Of a DNA stretch of 64,000 nucleotides, positions 17,854-26,055 are shown one piece after another. Both the position numbers and the translations under genes were made by a program. Source of the DNA: Desulfosporosinus fructosivorans (GTDB lineage: Bacteria > Bacillota > Desulfitobacteriia > Desulfitobacteriales > Desulfitobacteriaceae). Each line of letters begins with the position of its first letter. Positions within the stretch are counted from its first letter, which is position 1. Location of the stretch: contig NZ_SPQQ01000011.1 of assembly GCF_004766045.1 (NCBI RefSeq), forward strand, positions 1 through 64,000, given 5' to 3'. Under the pieces are notes generated by a model. The model was not told the DNA's origin. It did not search any database and saw nothing but the letters and a program-made list of their open reading frames with translations.

Positions 17854-20453
17854 ACATTATTAATAAACTAACGCTAAGACATTTGAAGCAAAACAAACGA
17901 CGAACCCTTGTCACAATTCTTGGAGTTATTATTTCCGTCGCCATGGTAACGGCTGTGGCAACTATTAGTGTCTCTTTTATGGAATTATTGCAAAGACAAA
18001 CGATTGCCAGTGAAGGAGAATGGCATGTCCTTTACCAAGATGTGAACAAGGAGCAGCTCGAAGCGCTAAAAAACGATGAAGCAACGAAAGCCCTTGTCAT
18101 CTCCAGAGACCGTGGCTTTGCTCTTTTAGAAGGAGGACAAAATAAAAATAAGCCCTATTTATTTGTCAAGGAGTATAATGCCCAAGGGTTTGAACAGTTT
18201 CCCATTGAATTGAGTCAAGGGCGACTTCCGAAGGCAAATAATGAAGTTGTGATTTCAGAAGAAATTGCTGAAAATGCCAAAGTAAACTACGAGATGGGGG
18301 ATCGCTTAACACTTGATATTGGTAAACGGTTCAACAAAGACAGTGTTCAAGAACTTTTTCAGCGTGCCCCATTACAATTAGAGAATGGTACAAAAACCGA
18401 AACATTAAAAGGTAGTCTAACTAAGAGCTACACGGTTGTAGGAGTCATCAAACGACCTACCTGGGAACCAACATGGGCGCCGGGGTATACGATTATAACC
18501 TATATCGATGAAAGCATGATAGGAGCAAATGAGACAGTAAATGCCTCGGTTGTACTAAAAAAGGTTAAAAGCTCACTATACACTCATGCAGAAGGGCTAG
18601 CTAAGAAGAACCAAATTCAAATCGATAAGATCCAATTTAATAATAATTTATTGCGCTATTATGGGGTCACGAATAACGATAACTTGAGTAGCACTATATA
18701 TTCACTCTCAGCGGTCATTATGGGGATCATTATTATAGGCGCTGTTTCGTTAATCTATAATGCCTTCGCTATTTCCGTGTCAGAACGTTCCCGTCATCTA
18801 GGTATGCTCTCCAGCGTGGGGGCTACGAAAAGGCAGAAAAGAAACTCGGTGTTATTTGAGGCAGCAATCATTGGTTTGATCAGTATCCCGCTTGGAATCA
18901 TTGGTGGTCTTGGCGGAATGGGCATTACCTTTTGGTTCATTAACCCGCTGATCCAAGGGTCATTAAGAGGAGCACCAACGTTAACGGTGTCCGTAACCCC
19001 CTTGTCGATTTTGATTGCCTGTGTAATTTCAATGATGACAATCTTCATTTCAGCTTATCTACCAGCCAGAAAGGCATCTAAAATCTCTGCTATTGATGCG
19101 ATTCGACAAACAGCTGATGTTAAGCTGACAGGTAAAGCAGTCAAAACATCAAAGTTCATAAGCAAGCTATTCGGAATCGAAGCAGAAATAGGCTTAAAAA
19201 ACTTAAAAAGAAACAAACGCCGGTACCAAGCAACAGTATTTTCACTTGTCATAAGCATCGTTCTGTTTTTAGCAGTATCATTTTTCACCGCCAATTTAAC
19301 AAAATCTCTGGAACTCTCACAGGATGGCGTGAATTTTGATATTCAAGTATCAATGGTAGGTGAATATACCGATACAGTTGATCAGTTGATGAAATCAATT
19401 GCTTCCCTAGATAATGTAACGGATTATAGTCTTATGAGAGATTTAACGTTGAACTCTTGGGTAAACCAAGAATCGATGGCTAAGGAATTGCACGCGCAAG
19501 TAAATGAAGATAAGAGTATGCTTAAGAACGGAAAATATCGTTACGACATCGATATACATGCTTTGAATGATGAGAATCTGAAAGCATACGCGGTGGAGAT
19601 TGGTGTAGATTACGAACAACTAGTAAATCCGAAAAATTTAACTGGAATTGTGATAGATACCATCCCTTATAAGGATAGGGAAGCGGGAAAATATGTAGAA
19701 ACAAAGGCCATAAATACTAAAATAGGTGAAACGATTGATTTATTCTATCCTGTTGGGGGGGAGACAAAAGAAGAGAGGCATTTAAATCAATTAGAAATTG
19801 CCGCCTTGACAAATCAAGCTCCGATGGGCGTCTTTCCAGCAGGAGTAGGCGGGCTAACTATTATTGTCTCTGAGCAAATCCTGGATCAATTAATGGATGA
19901 GCAAGAGATTCCCAACTTGCAAACACAACTCTTACTGAAAAGTACTGATCCAATAGCAACTCAACATCAAATTGAGGATCTGAATGAGAACAATCTTCGT
20001 ATTTATAATGTTTACCAAGGTAGACAAAATGAAGAGCAGATGATTCTGTTAATGTCGGTGTTTACCTATGGCTTTATCGTATTAATTACGGCGATTTCGA
20101 TTGCCAACATTTTCAATACGATCTCGACGAGTATTTCCCTGCGAAAACGAGAATTTGCGATGCTAAAATCGGTGGGGATGACCCCAAAAGGCTTTAGTAA
20201 AATGATAAACTATGAAAGTATTTTTTATGGAATCAAGTCCTTGTTCTACGGCCTGCCGATCAGCATAGTTGTGATGTATTTAATCCATAGGTCATTGATG
20301 AACAGCTTTAGCTATAGCTTCGCCCTTCCTTGGCTAAGTATTTTGTATGTTATTGCGGCCGTGTTTATCATCGTCAGTTCCGCAATGCTGTACTCCAGCG
20401 CCAAAGTTAAAAAGGAAAACATTATTGATGCACTCAAGCAGGAGAATATCTAG
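17850..20453 (+). CDS. FtsX-family ABC permease with two FtsX domains
   Basis: This 867-residue permease has an N-terminal helix, a large extracytoplasmic domain (residues 45-280), three helices with the FtsX motif (AVSLIYNAFAISVSERSRHLGMLSSVGATK), a second LKRNKRRY cytoplasmic start with another helix and soluble domain, and a final three-helix FtsX domain (SISLRKREFAMLKSVGMTPK). The double-FtsX layout is that of large ABC3 permeases linked to peptide-antibiotic defence or lipoprotein handling. It completes the regulator-kinase-ATPase-permease cluster. The first codons are also found fused to a kinase stub at 11150-11224. Confidence 0.9.
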   Translation: MNIINKLTLRHLKQNKRRTLVTILGVIISVAMVTAVATISVSFMELLQRQTIASEGEWHVLYQDVNKEQLEALKNDEATKALVISRDRGFALLEGGQNKNKPYLFVKEYNAQGFEQFPIELSQGRLPKANNEVVISEEIAENAKVNYEMGDRLTLDIGKRFNKDSVQELFQRAPLQLENGTKTETLKGSLTKSYTVVGVIKRPTWEPTWAPGYTIITYIDESMIGANETVNASVVLKKVKSSLYTHAEGLAKKNQIQIDKIQFNNNLLRYYGVTNNDNLSSTIYSLSAVIMGIIIIGAVSLIYNAFAISVSERSRHLGMLSSVGATKRQKRNSVLFEAAIIGLISIPLGIIGGLGGMGITFWFINPLIQGSLRGAPTLTVSVTPLSILIACVISMMTIFISAYLPARKASKISAIDAIRQTADVKLTGKAVKTSKFISKLFGIEAEIGLKNLKRNKRRYQATVFSLVISIVLFLAVSFFTANLTKSLELSQDGVNFDIQVSMVGEYTDTVDQLMKSIASLDNVTDYSLMRDLTLNSWVNQESMAKELHAQVNEDKSMLKNGKYRYDIDIHALNDENLKAYAVEIGVDYEQLVNPKNLTGIVIDTIPYKDREAGKYVETKAINTKIGETIDLFYPVGGETKEERHLNQLEIAALTNQAPMGVFPAGVGGLTIIVSEQILDQLMDEQEIPNLQTQLLLKSTDPIATQHQIEDLNENNLRIYNVYQGRQNEEQMILLMSVFTYGFIVLITAISIANIFNTISTSISLRKREFAMLKSVGMTPKGFSKMINYESIFYGIKSLFYGLPISIVVMYLIHRSLMNSFSYSFALPWLSILYVIAAVFIIVSSAMLYSSAKVKKENIIDALKQENI

Positions 20454-20732
20454 GCCCTGTAGATTTAGGCTATTGAGTCTTCATGTCTTTACCTTATCAT
20501 CTCTATGTTTTGATGGGGGAGTTTGTTTGACGAGTTTGGGATGCTTGTTATTTTGCTGAGAATTGAACTATCGGAATGACAAACATAAATGTCCGCGATT
20601 GATGCTGGAAGGGGACAGGTACGTCGTCCCACTGATAACATTTATCGATTGAGAATGATGAGCCAATGTGTCACAATAATACCATTAATTGGATGTAATT
20701 CAGTAAAGGAGATTGTTTACTACTAAAACGGG
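20454..20732. other. intergenic region, nothing recognised
   Basis: About 280 bp between the permease and a Uma2 remnant. I see no gene, no T-run terminator and no strong promoter here. Confidence 0.5.
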
Positions 20733-20860
20733 GCCCCAGAAATGATCATTGAAATTATTTCTCCTTCTTTAGTAAAAATGGACAGGGTAATAAAGTTTAA
20801 TAATACGAAAAAGCCGGTGTTCAGGAGTATTGGATTGTCGAACCTGATCAAAAAGCTGGT
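20733..20860 (+). pseudogene. fragment of a Uma2-family (DUF820) gene
   Basis: Reading from 20733 gives APEMIIEIISPSLVKMDRV, the central motif of Uma2 proteins (compare PTLIIEISSPSTVRKDK in the gene at 62894). One base later in frame the sequence continues as GVQEYWIVEPDQK, so there is a frameshift. Only about 40 codons remain, without start or end. Confidence 0.75.
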
Positions 20861-20887
20861 TAGTGTACTAGACATTATAAATATAGC

Positions 20888-20923
20888 AAAAGGGACTCCG
20901 CCGTAGTTAGTGGAGTCCCTTTT
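20888..20923 (+). terminator. intrinsic terminator before the RiPP locus
   Basis: AAAAGGGACTCC and GGAGTCCCTTTT pair perfectly over 12 bp and the hairpin ends in TTTTG. It sits just upstream of repeat R1 and can work in both directions. Confidence 0.8.
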
Positions 20924-20982
20924 GCTGTTCGGGTAATTGCCTTGGGTCGTGTTCCATTCGGTTTTTCCAAGTGGGAAATTTC

Positions 20983-21064
20983 TCACACCGTGTGTCGAAT
21001 AGCACGTAGATTATTTAAAAAATCATCACCCCGGTGTGATTTTTCTGTCGAAAGACCTATGGTA
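20983..21064 (+). repeat. R repeat, copy 1 (operator/promoter element)
   Basis: First of five copies of an approximately 82-bp repeat. Fixed parts are TCACACCGTGTGTCGAATAG, AGATTATTTAA, the near-palindrome ATCACCCCGGTGTGAT (21025-21040) and TGTCGAAAGACCTATGGTA. TATGGT (21058-21063) is a possible -10 box, which would put the palindrome centre near -38, close to a class II activator position. In copy 2 the repeat directly precedes the NHLM export genes. Confidence 0.8.
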
Positions 21065-21107
21065 GAGTTATTTGTGATTTATAGCAACAAATATAGGAGT
21101 GAAAAGT

Positions 21108-21146
21108 ATGAACGAAAGCGACAACCGCATATTAGAATTAGTTTAA
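21108..21146 (+). pseudogene. deletion scar: HlyD start joined to end of second NHLM ABC gene
   Basis: ATAGGAGTGAAAAGT and the codons MNES are the same as at the start of the HlyD-like gene (30926). From GCGACAACCGC onward the sequence matches the last codons and trailer of the second NHLM ABC gene (35822 onward). The result is a 12-codon frame. About 4.9 kb of export genes appear to have been lost from this unit. Confidence 0.85.
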
Positions 21147-21154
21147 AAAATATC

Positions 21155-21183
21155 CTAACACTTTTGAATCTTAGGCGAATCAA
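21155..21183 (+). promoter_or_regulatory. U promoter, copy 1 (ECF-type, precursor genes)
   Basis: CTAACACTTTT at the 5' end and GCGAATCAA at the 3' end, with exactly 16 nt between AAC and CGAA. The AAC of the first box and the fixed spacing are typical of ECF sigma promoters. It lies 48 nt before the precursor start. The same 29-bp block occurs before five other precursor genes. Confidence 0.7.
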
Positions 21184-21230
21184 TAGATTAGATATCGGTA
21201 TTCATAAAGTTTAAAAAGGAGGCAGCAGTC

Positions 21231-21473
21231 ATGAACGAAGAAATTAAGAACAAAGCCGAAGAGCTTACTGATGAGGACGTCGGAAAAGTGGCGGGCGGTA
21301 ATACTACATCTATTATTGATGGAGACGTAGTAAAAGATGGTCCGGATAAACCAGCTAAATGCCCGTCTTGTTTAAAAACTTACACATATGTCTATAAGAC
21401 GAAGGGGAAAATACCGCCTTGCCCATATTGCGGGTATGAGAGGTACGATTCAACCACTCCTCGTAGATTATAA
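21231..21473 (+). CDS. RiPP-like precursor 1, GG leader with zinc-ribbon-like core
   Basis: This 80-residue peptide has a leader MNEEIKNKAEELTDEDVGKV ending in AGG (residues 21-23). The core contains CPSCLKTYTYVY and CPYCGYERYD, two CxxC knuckles 22 residues apart as in a small zinc ribbon. The double glycine is a predicted cleavage site for the C39 peptidase exporter at 31429. AAAAAGGAGG precedes the ATG, and U promoter copy 1 lies upstream. No modifying enzyme is adjacent. Whether the mature peptide binds metal, forms disulfides or is modified is not known. It could be a bacteriocin, a signal or a metal-carrying peptide. Confidence 0.8.
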   Translation: MNEEIKNKAEELTDEDVGKVAGGNTTSIIDGDVVKDGPDKPAKCPSCLKTYTYVYKTKGKIPPCPYCGYERYDSTTPRRL

Positions 21474-21525
21474 GGAGGAGCCTTATCCACCTGGTGACCC
21501 CGATAAACACGGGGGACCACGCTGA
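21474..21525 (+). pseudogene. 3' remnant of a lost precursor gene
   Basis: The frame GDPDKHGGPR followed by TGA matches the end of precursor 2 (SPGKDHGGPR). It sits directly after precursor 1 behind GGAGGAG, with no leader left. It marks a precursor deleted between precursors 1 and 2. Confidence 0.65.
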
Positions 21526-21591
21526 AACTCACTGAGCTCACAGCAATCAGGAACAACAAGCCAATAGCAAGAATGTAAGGAGGAAACAGTT

Positions 21592-21807
21592 ATGTCTGAA
21601 AATGATAAAAAAGTGCTCGAGCTTTCCGATGAGGAAATCGAAAAAGCAGCAGCTGGTGGCCAAGTAACTCCAATCGCAAAACAATGTAGGAATTGCGGAT
21701 GCAAATATGATCTTGATGTTGCAAAATGCCCAGACTGTGGTAGCTATGATAGTGCATTAATTTATTCAACAGCCTCCCCGGGCAAGGACCACGGCGGACC
21801 TCGTTAA
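21592..21807 (+). CDS. RiPP-like precursor 2, GG leader with zinc-ribbon-like core
   Basis: This 71-residue peptide has a leader MSENDKKVLELSDEEIEKAA ending in AGG, and a core with CRNCGCKYDLD and CPDCGSYDS, again two CxxC(G) knuckles spaced like a zinc ribbon, and a polar tail ending in HGGPR. AAGGAGG lies 8 nt before the ATG. It follows precursor 1 in the same likely transcript and is followed by the glycerol-dehydrogenase-like gene. A leader of the same MSEND type survives without a core at 36558. Confidence 0.8.
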   Translation: MSENDKKVLELSDEEIEKAAAGGQVTPIAKQCRNCGCKYDLDVAKCPDCGSYDSALIYSTASPGKDHGGPR

Positions 21808-21859
21808 AATCCTTAGAGCTTGAAGCAATAATGTAAGGAAAAAACAGGGAGGTCTCAAC

Positions 21860-22990
21860 GTGAGAAAAGCATTTATCACCCCCTCCAAATATGTGCAGGG
21901 AGAGGGAGAACTTTTAAATCTCGGTTATTTTGTCAAAGCCTTTGGGGACAGAGCGTTGCTGGTTGCCAGTACAAGCGGTTATGCGCGCGTTCGGGAAACC
22001 ATTGAAAAAACCGCTGACAAATTCAAGGTTACCTTTGTAACCACCGATTTTTGCGGAGAATGCTCTAAAGCAGAAATTGCCCGCCTGCGTGAGCGGGCAC
22101 AAGAAAATGGCTGCGACTGTACCGTCGGTTTGGGCGGCGGAAAAGCAATTGACACCGCCAAATGTGTTGCCGACGGGAAACCGCTGATTATCGTCCCAAC
22201 AAACGCAGCGTCCGATGCGCCAACCAGCCATCTGGCAGTGGTCTATACCGACGGCGGCGTGTTTGAGGAATATGTTTTCTTCTCCAAGAATCCGGATGTG
22301 GTGCTGGTGGATACGGATATCATTGCAAAATCCCCGGTTAGACTTCTAGTCTCAGGCATGGGCGACGCGCTGGCAACCTTTTTTGAGGCGCGCTCCTGCG
22401 AAAGATCTTGTGCTGACGTGTTTGCCGGGCTGCCCTGTGGTGCCGGAGAAGCGCTCTGCCCGCCCGCAAAATCCACGAGAACCGCCATGGCTCTGGCAAG
22501 GCTTTGCTATGAAACACTGCTTTCCGACGGCTTAAGGGCAAAACAGGCCTGTGAATTGAACGTGGTCACCCCATCTCTTGAGAATATAGTGGAGGCCAAT
22601 TCTCTGCTTTCTGGCCTGGGATTTGAAAATGGCGGCCTTTCGGCTGCACATTCTATTCACGATGGACTGACTGCGGTGCCTGAACCCCATGCCCATTATC
22701 ACGGCGAGAAAGTTGCTTTCGGAACCATCTGCCAGCTTATTTTGGAAAACGCTCCCAAGGAGGAACTGGATACGGTCATCCGCTTTTGCCTGGAGGTGGG
22801 ATTGCCGGTCTGCTTGGAGGATATCGGCATAAAGGAGTTGTCTGCCGAAAAGCTGTCAGAGATTGCTGCCATTGCCTGCGCGCAGGGCTCTAACATTCAT
22901 AATATGCCTTTTCCAGTTCAGCCTGACAGTGTGGCGGCCTGCATTCTGGCCGCCGACAAAACCGGCAGAACCTATAAAGCCTGTAAGTGA
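21860..22990 (+). CDS. gldA: glycerol dehydrogenase-like, iron/zinc-dependent alcohol dehydrogenase family
   Basis: This 376-residue protein matches GldA: an N-terminal Rossmann-like half with the NAD motif VGLGGGKAIDTAK and the PTNAASDAPTS loop, then metal ligands Asp in SGMGDALAT, His in LSAAHSIHDGL and His in HAHYHGEKVAFG. It should oxidise glycerol or a related diol with NAD+. The GTG start follows GGGAGG. It overlaps the ABC gene region that follows (GTG frame at 22987), suggesting one transcript from the precursor promoter. A copy of its first 40 codons with an in-frame stop is found at 40899. Confidence 0.85.
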   Translation: MRKAFITPSKYVQGEGELLNLGYFVKAFGDRALLVASTSGYARVRETIEKTADKFKVTFVTTDFCGECSKAEIARLRERAQENGCDCTVGLGGGKAIDTAKCVADGKPLIIVPTNAASDAPTSHLAVVYTDGGVFEEYVFFSKNPDVVLVDTDIIAKSPVRLLVSGMGDALATFFEARSCERSCADVFAGLPCGAGEALCPPAKSTRTAMALARLCYETLLSDGLRAKQACELNVVTPSLENIVEANSLLSGLGFENGGLSAAHSIHDGLTAVPEPHAHYHGEKVAFGTICQLILENAPKEELDTVIRFCLEVGLPVCLEDIGIKELSAEKLSEIAAIACAQGSNIHNMPFPVQPDSVAACILAADKTGRTYKACK

Positions 22991-23001
22991 GGAGGCGACA
23001 A

Positions 23002-24573
23002 ATGAGAAGGACAGGATTTCTTTTGATGATGAGCGTTGCTGTGATGCTGTTGCTGTGCGCCTGTTCCAGGCAACAGACAGAATTGATCCACAGTGTCAGT
23101 GACGACACTTCCGCTCAAAGCATTACGTCCAACGAACAGCTGAACGGCAAGCGGGTCGGGTTTATCACCGGAATGATTCACATCGAAAATTTCCGTCCGC
23201 ACTATAAGGCCGTGGAATATGAATTCAGTGGATTTTCCCCCATGCTGGAGGCACTTAAGGCGGGCAAGATTGATGCCTTGCTGAGCAACGATGCTGTGGC
23301 GAAAGAAATCATTCATGAAAATCCGGGACTGACAATGCTTCCGTCTTATGCCGAGATTTTTGCTTCTGTCGGGGTAAACAAGAACAATACGGAGCTGGGG
23401 GATAAGCTGGATGCGGTAATCAAGCGTTTTCTGAAGGACGGAACCATTGACAGGATTGAAAAGAAATGGTCGGGGAGTGACGAGGCGGCCAAGGTGCTTT
23501 CGACCGTGAACCATAACGGTGAGAACGGAACAATGATTGTGGGCGTTCAGGGGGATGACTATCCATCCTCTTATTATAAAAATAACGAACTGGTCGGCCA
23601 AGAAGTGGATTTGGCACAGCTTTTGGCTGACGAGTTGGGCATGAAACTGAAGCTGGTGGTCATGGATTTTTCCGGAATCATTCCAGGGATTGCTTCCGGA
23701 AAGATCGATTTGGCATTTAATCTGGCTCATTCGGAAGAACGTGCCAAGTCCATACGGTTTTTATCACCCATGTCGACATTTTCGTCGGTGGCGACAGTGA
23801 AAAGCGCGGACTATGTGGGAACGGCTTCCGGCGAGACGTTTTTAGCTTCCTTAAAAGACAGCTTCCGTAAGACATTCCTTGTGGAGGATCGCTACAAATT
23901 GATTTTGCAGGGGCTGTGGGTAACCATTATCATTTCCATGCTGTCCGTTCTGTTCGGCAGTCTTCTGGGTGTACTCGTCTGCGCCATGCGCCGCTCCCGC
24001 ACTAAGCTTTTGTCCGGGCTCGCACAGATCTATATCCGGCTGATACAGGGTATACCCATTGTGCTGCTTTTGATGATCTTATATTATATCCTGTTTGCTA
24101 AGGTCGATATTGACCCAGTGCTGATTGCGGTCGTCGGGTTTTCTATCAACTTTGCGGCCTATGCGTCTGAAATCTTCCGCATGGCCATTGATGCTACCGA
24201 CAAGGGACAGCTGGAAGCTGCCTACGCGCTGGGATTTTCAAAGTACGCAGGCTTTTTTAAGGTGACGTTACCTCAGGCGCTGCGGCACATCCTTCCAATT
24301 TACAAGGGGGAGTTTGTCAGCATGGTGAAAATGACCTCGGTGGTCGGGTATATTGCCATTCAGGATCTTACGAAAATGAGCGATATCATCCGCAGCCGTA
24401 CCTTTGACGCCTTCTTTCCCCTGCTTGCCACGGCGTTCATTTATTTTGTCCTTACCTATCTGTTTATTTTTGTGCTGGGCAGAGTGGAACTGAGGATTGA
24501 TCCAAAGCAGCGCAAGCGGATTGTAAAGGGAGTTCGCCCGTCCGTCCCTGCAGGGAAGGAGGAAGCGGTATGA
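23002..24573 (+). CDS. amino-acid ABC transporter: fused substrate-binding and permease protein
   Basis: This 523-residue protein starts with a lipoprotein signal (lipobox LLLCAC, about residues 17-22). It has two consecutive solute-binding type-3 segments (TSNEQLNGKRVGFITG and MIVGVQGDDYPSSYYKNNE...), the second without its C-terminal lobe, and a C-terminal HisM/GlnP-like permease with the EAA loop AYALGFSKYAGFFKVTLPQA. Such fusions handle polar amino acids. The ATG at 23002 has GAGGAGG upstream. It overlaps the ATPase gene by 4 bp. Confidence 0.86.
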   Translation: MRRTGFLLMMSVAVMLLLCACSRQQTELIHSVSDDTSAQSITSNEQLNGKRVGFITGMIHIENFRPHYKAVEYEFSGFSPMLEALKAGKIDALLSNDAVAKEIIHENPGLTMLPSYAEIFASVGVNKNNTELGDKLDAVIKRFLKDGTIDRIEKKWSGSDEAAKVLSTVNHNGENGTMIVGVQGDDYPSSYYKNNELVGQEVDLAQLLADELGMKLKLVVMDFSGIIPGIASGKIDLAFNLAHSEERAKSIRFLSPMSTFSSVATVKSADYVGTASGETFLASLKDSFRKTFLVEDRYKLILQGLWVTIIISMLSVLFGSLLGVLVCAMRRSRTKLLSGLAQIYIRLIQGIPIVLLLMILYYILFAKVDIDPVLIAVVGFSINFAAYASEIFRMAIDATDKGQLEAAYALGFSKYAGFFKVTLPQALRHILPIYKGEFVSMVKMTSVVGYIAIQDLTKMSDIIRSRTFDAFFPLLATAFIYFVLTYLFIFVLGRVELRIDPKQRKRIVKGVRPSVPAGKEEAV

Positions 24574-25649
24574 TTCAAATAAACAATTTATCAAAGAGCT
24601 TTGGAGATTTAAGAGTTCTGGAAAATATCAGCACCGAAATAAAAAAAGGCGAGGTTATTTCGATCATCGGGCCCTCCGGCTGCGGGAAGTCGACCTTTAT
24701 GCGCTGCATCAATCTTATGGAAAAGCCGACGGCAGGTGAAATCACCATTGACGGGCAGAATATTCTCGCCAAAAAGGCAGACGTGTGCAGGCTACGGCAG
24801 AAAATGGGTATGGTGTTTCAGTCCTTCAATCTGTTTTCGCATCTGATGATTATTGAAAATATCATGCTGGCTCCGCTCAGTCTGTTAAAGCTTCCCCGTC
24901 AGCAGGCCTATGAAGAGGGACTTCGGTTTCTGGAAATGGTCGGTCTGGGAGCAAAGGCAATGGCGTTTCCCGATGAGCTGTCCGGTGGGCAGAAGCAGCG
25001 TGCCGCCATCGCTCGGACCCTTGCTATGAAACCAGAAATCGTGCTGCTTGACGAGCCGACCTCCGCGCTGGACCCCACTATGGTCAGCGAGGTTCTGGCA
25101 GTTATCCGCAAGCTCGTTGCATCGGGCATGACCATGATGATTGTCACCCATGAGATGAAATTTGCCAGAGATGTGTCCAGCAGGGTGTTCTACATGGACG
25201 ACAAAGGCATTTATGAAGACGGCACGCCGACACAGATCTTTGACGCTCCGCAGAAACCTAAAACGAGGGCATTTATCAAAAAGATTTCCTCCTTTGCGTA
25301 TGACGTTCAGGGGAAAAGCTTTGACCTATATGAGCTGCAGGCCAGGGTGGAAGGCTTTTTGACAAAGCAGATGTTTACCGAAAGGCGGATCATGAATGTC
25401 CAGCTGGTCTGCGAGGAGCTCCTTTCCGGCATCCTGCTCAGGACCTTTCCCGATGCGCAGATTGCGCTTACGGTTGAATATTCAGATGCAAGCGGAGAGG
25501 TTACGGTGCAGGCAGAGTTTGAGGGAGAGGTCTATGACCTGAAATCCGCTGCCTCCGGCGAACTGCCGCTTGCCATTATTGAAAAGTATGCAAAGGAGCT
25601 TTCCTCAACTCATAGGGAAGGCAAAAATACTTTGCTAGTCGTACTGTGA
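24570..25649 (+). CDS. amino-acid ABC ATPase with C-terminal HATPase-like domain
   Basis: Residues 1-235 are a GlnQ/HisP-type ATPase: Walker A GPSGCGKSTFMR, signature DELSGGQKQRAAIARTL, Walker B IVLLDEPTSALDP, H-loop IVTHEMKFA. The remaining about 120 residues are not part of GlnQ. They have the helix pattern NVQLVCEELLSGILLRTFPD and resemble an RsbW-like HATPase fold in which the N-box Asn is absent. The extra domain may sense or regulate the transporter. It pairs with the fused binding/permease protein upstream. The next promoter starts 34 bp after its stop. Confidence 0.82.
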   Translation: MIQINNLSKSFGDLRVLENISTEIKKGEVISIIGPSGCGKSTFMRCINLMEKPTAGEITIDGQNILAKKADVCRLRQKMGMVFQSFNLFSHLMIIENIMLAPLSLLKLPRQQAYEEGLRFLEMVGLGAKAMAFPDELSGGQKQRAAIARTLAMKPEIVLLDEPTSALDPTMVSEVLAVIRKLVASGMTMMIVTHEMKFARDVSSRVFYMDDKGIYEDGTPTQIFDAPQKPKTRAFIKKISSFAYDVQGKSFDLYELQARVEGFLTKQMFTERRIMNVQLVCEELLSGILLRTFPDAQIALTVEYSDASGEVTVQAEFEGEVYDLKSAASGELPLAIIEKYAKELSSTHREGKNTLLVVL

Positions 25650-25683
25650 AATCTGTCTTTAACCCCTGCTATTCAAAAATAGC

Positions 25684-25712
25684 CTAACACTTTTGCATCT
25701 TATGCGAATCAA
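25684..25712 (+). promoter_or_regulatory. U promoter, copy 2
   Basis: CTAACACTTTT and GCGAATCAA with the same 16-nt spacing as in the other five copies, 32 nt upstream of precursor 3. It lies directly after the ABC ATPase gene, without an R repeat. Confidence 0.7.
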
Positions 25713-25744
25713 TAGATGAAAGCCTTAAAAAGGAGGAAACAGTC

Positions 25745-25969
25745 ATGAACGAAGAAATTAAAAAAACAAAAGCCATTGCGCTTTCAGATGAAGAGACCGA
25801 AAAGGCATCGGGGGGGTATGGACTTGATCATAATGAATATGCTTATTTAACTTGCCCACATTGCCACAAAGAAGCGAAATATTGTGTTGGTGGTCTAAAT
25901 CGACTACTCTATTGCAAATGTGGTGGTTCTTTTGTGTGGTACTATGATCTCTGGATAAAGCAAAAGTAG
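25745..25969 (+). CDS. RiPP-like precursor 3, GG leader with zinc-ribbon-like core
   Basis: This 74-residue peptide has a leader MNEEIKKTKAIALSDEETEK ending in ASGG. The core holds CPHCHKEAKYC and CKCGGSFVWYYD. The first knuckle is CxxC and the second is CxC, so it is a slightly altered zinc-ribbon pattern with an extra Cys between. AAAAAGGAGG precedes the ATG. The gene is monocistronic in appearance, followed by a broken leader and then the alkaline phosphatase. Confidence 0.78.
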   Translation: MNEEIKKTKAIALSDEETEKASGGYGLDHNEYAYLTCPHCHKEAKYCVGGLNRLLYCKCGGSFVWYYDLWIKQK

Positions 25970-25971
25970 AT

Positions 25972-26026
25972 GGATTGAACTTACCGATGAGGAGATGGAC
26001 CAGATTACTGCAGGGAGTCATTGATT
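25972..26026 (+). pseudogene. leader remnant of a lost precursor
   Basis: The frame IELTDEEMDQITAGSH followed by a stop is nearly the same DNA as codons 10-26 of precursor 8 (41082 onward). It has no start codon in frame and no core. Confidence 0.75.
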
Positions 26027-26055
26027 TTAAGGACTGTGCAAGACTGGAGGCAAGA

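Noticed and set aside
21047..21056. GTC-GAAA-GAC in the R repeat as an RNA tetraloop hairpin
   Set aside because: A 3-bp stem is too weak alone, and copies 2 and 5 carry changes in it. The palindromes are a better explanation of the conservation.
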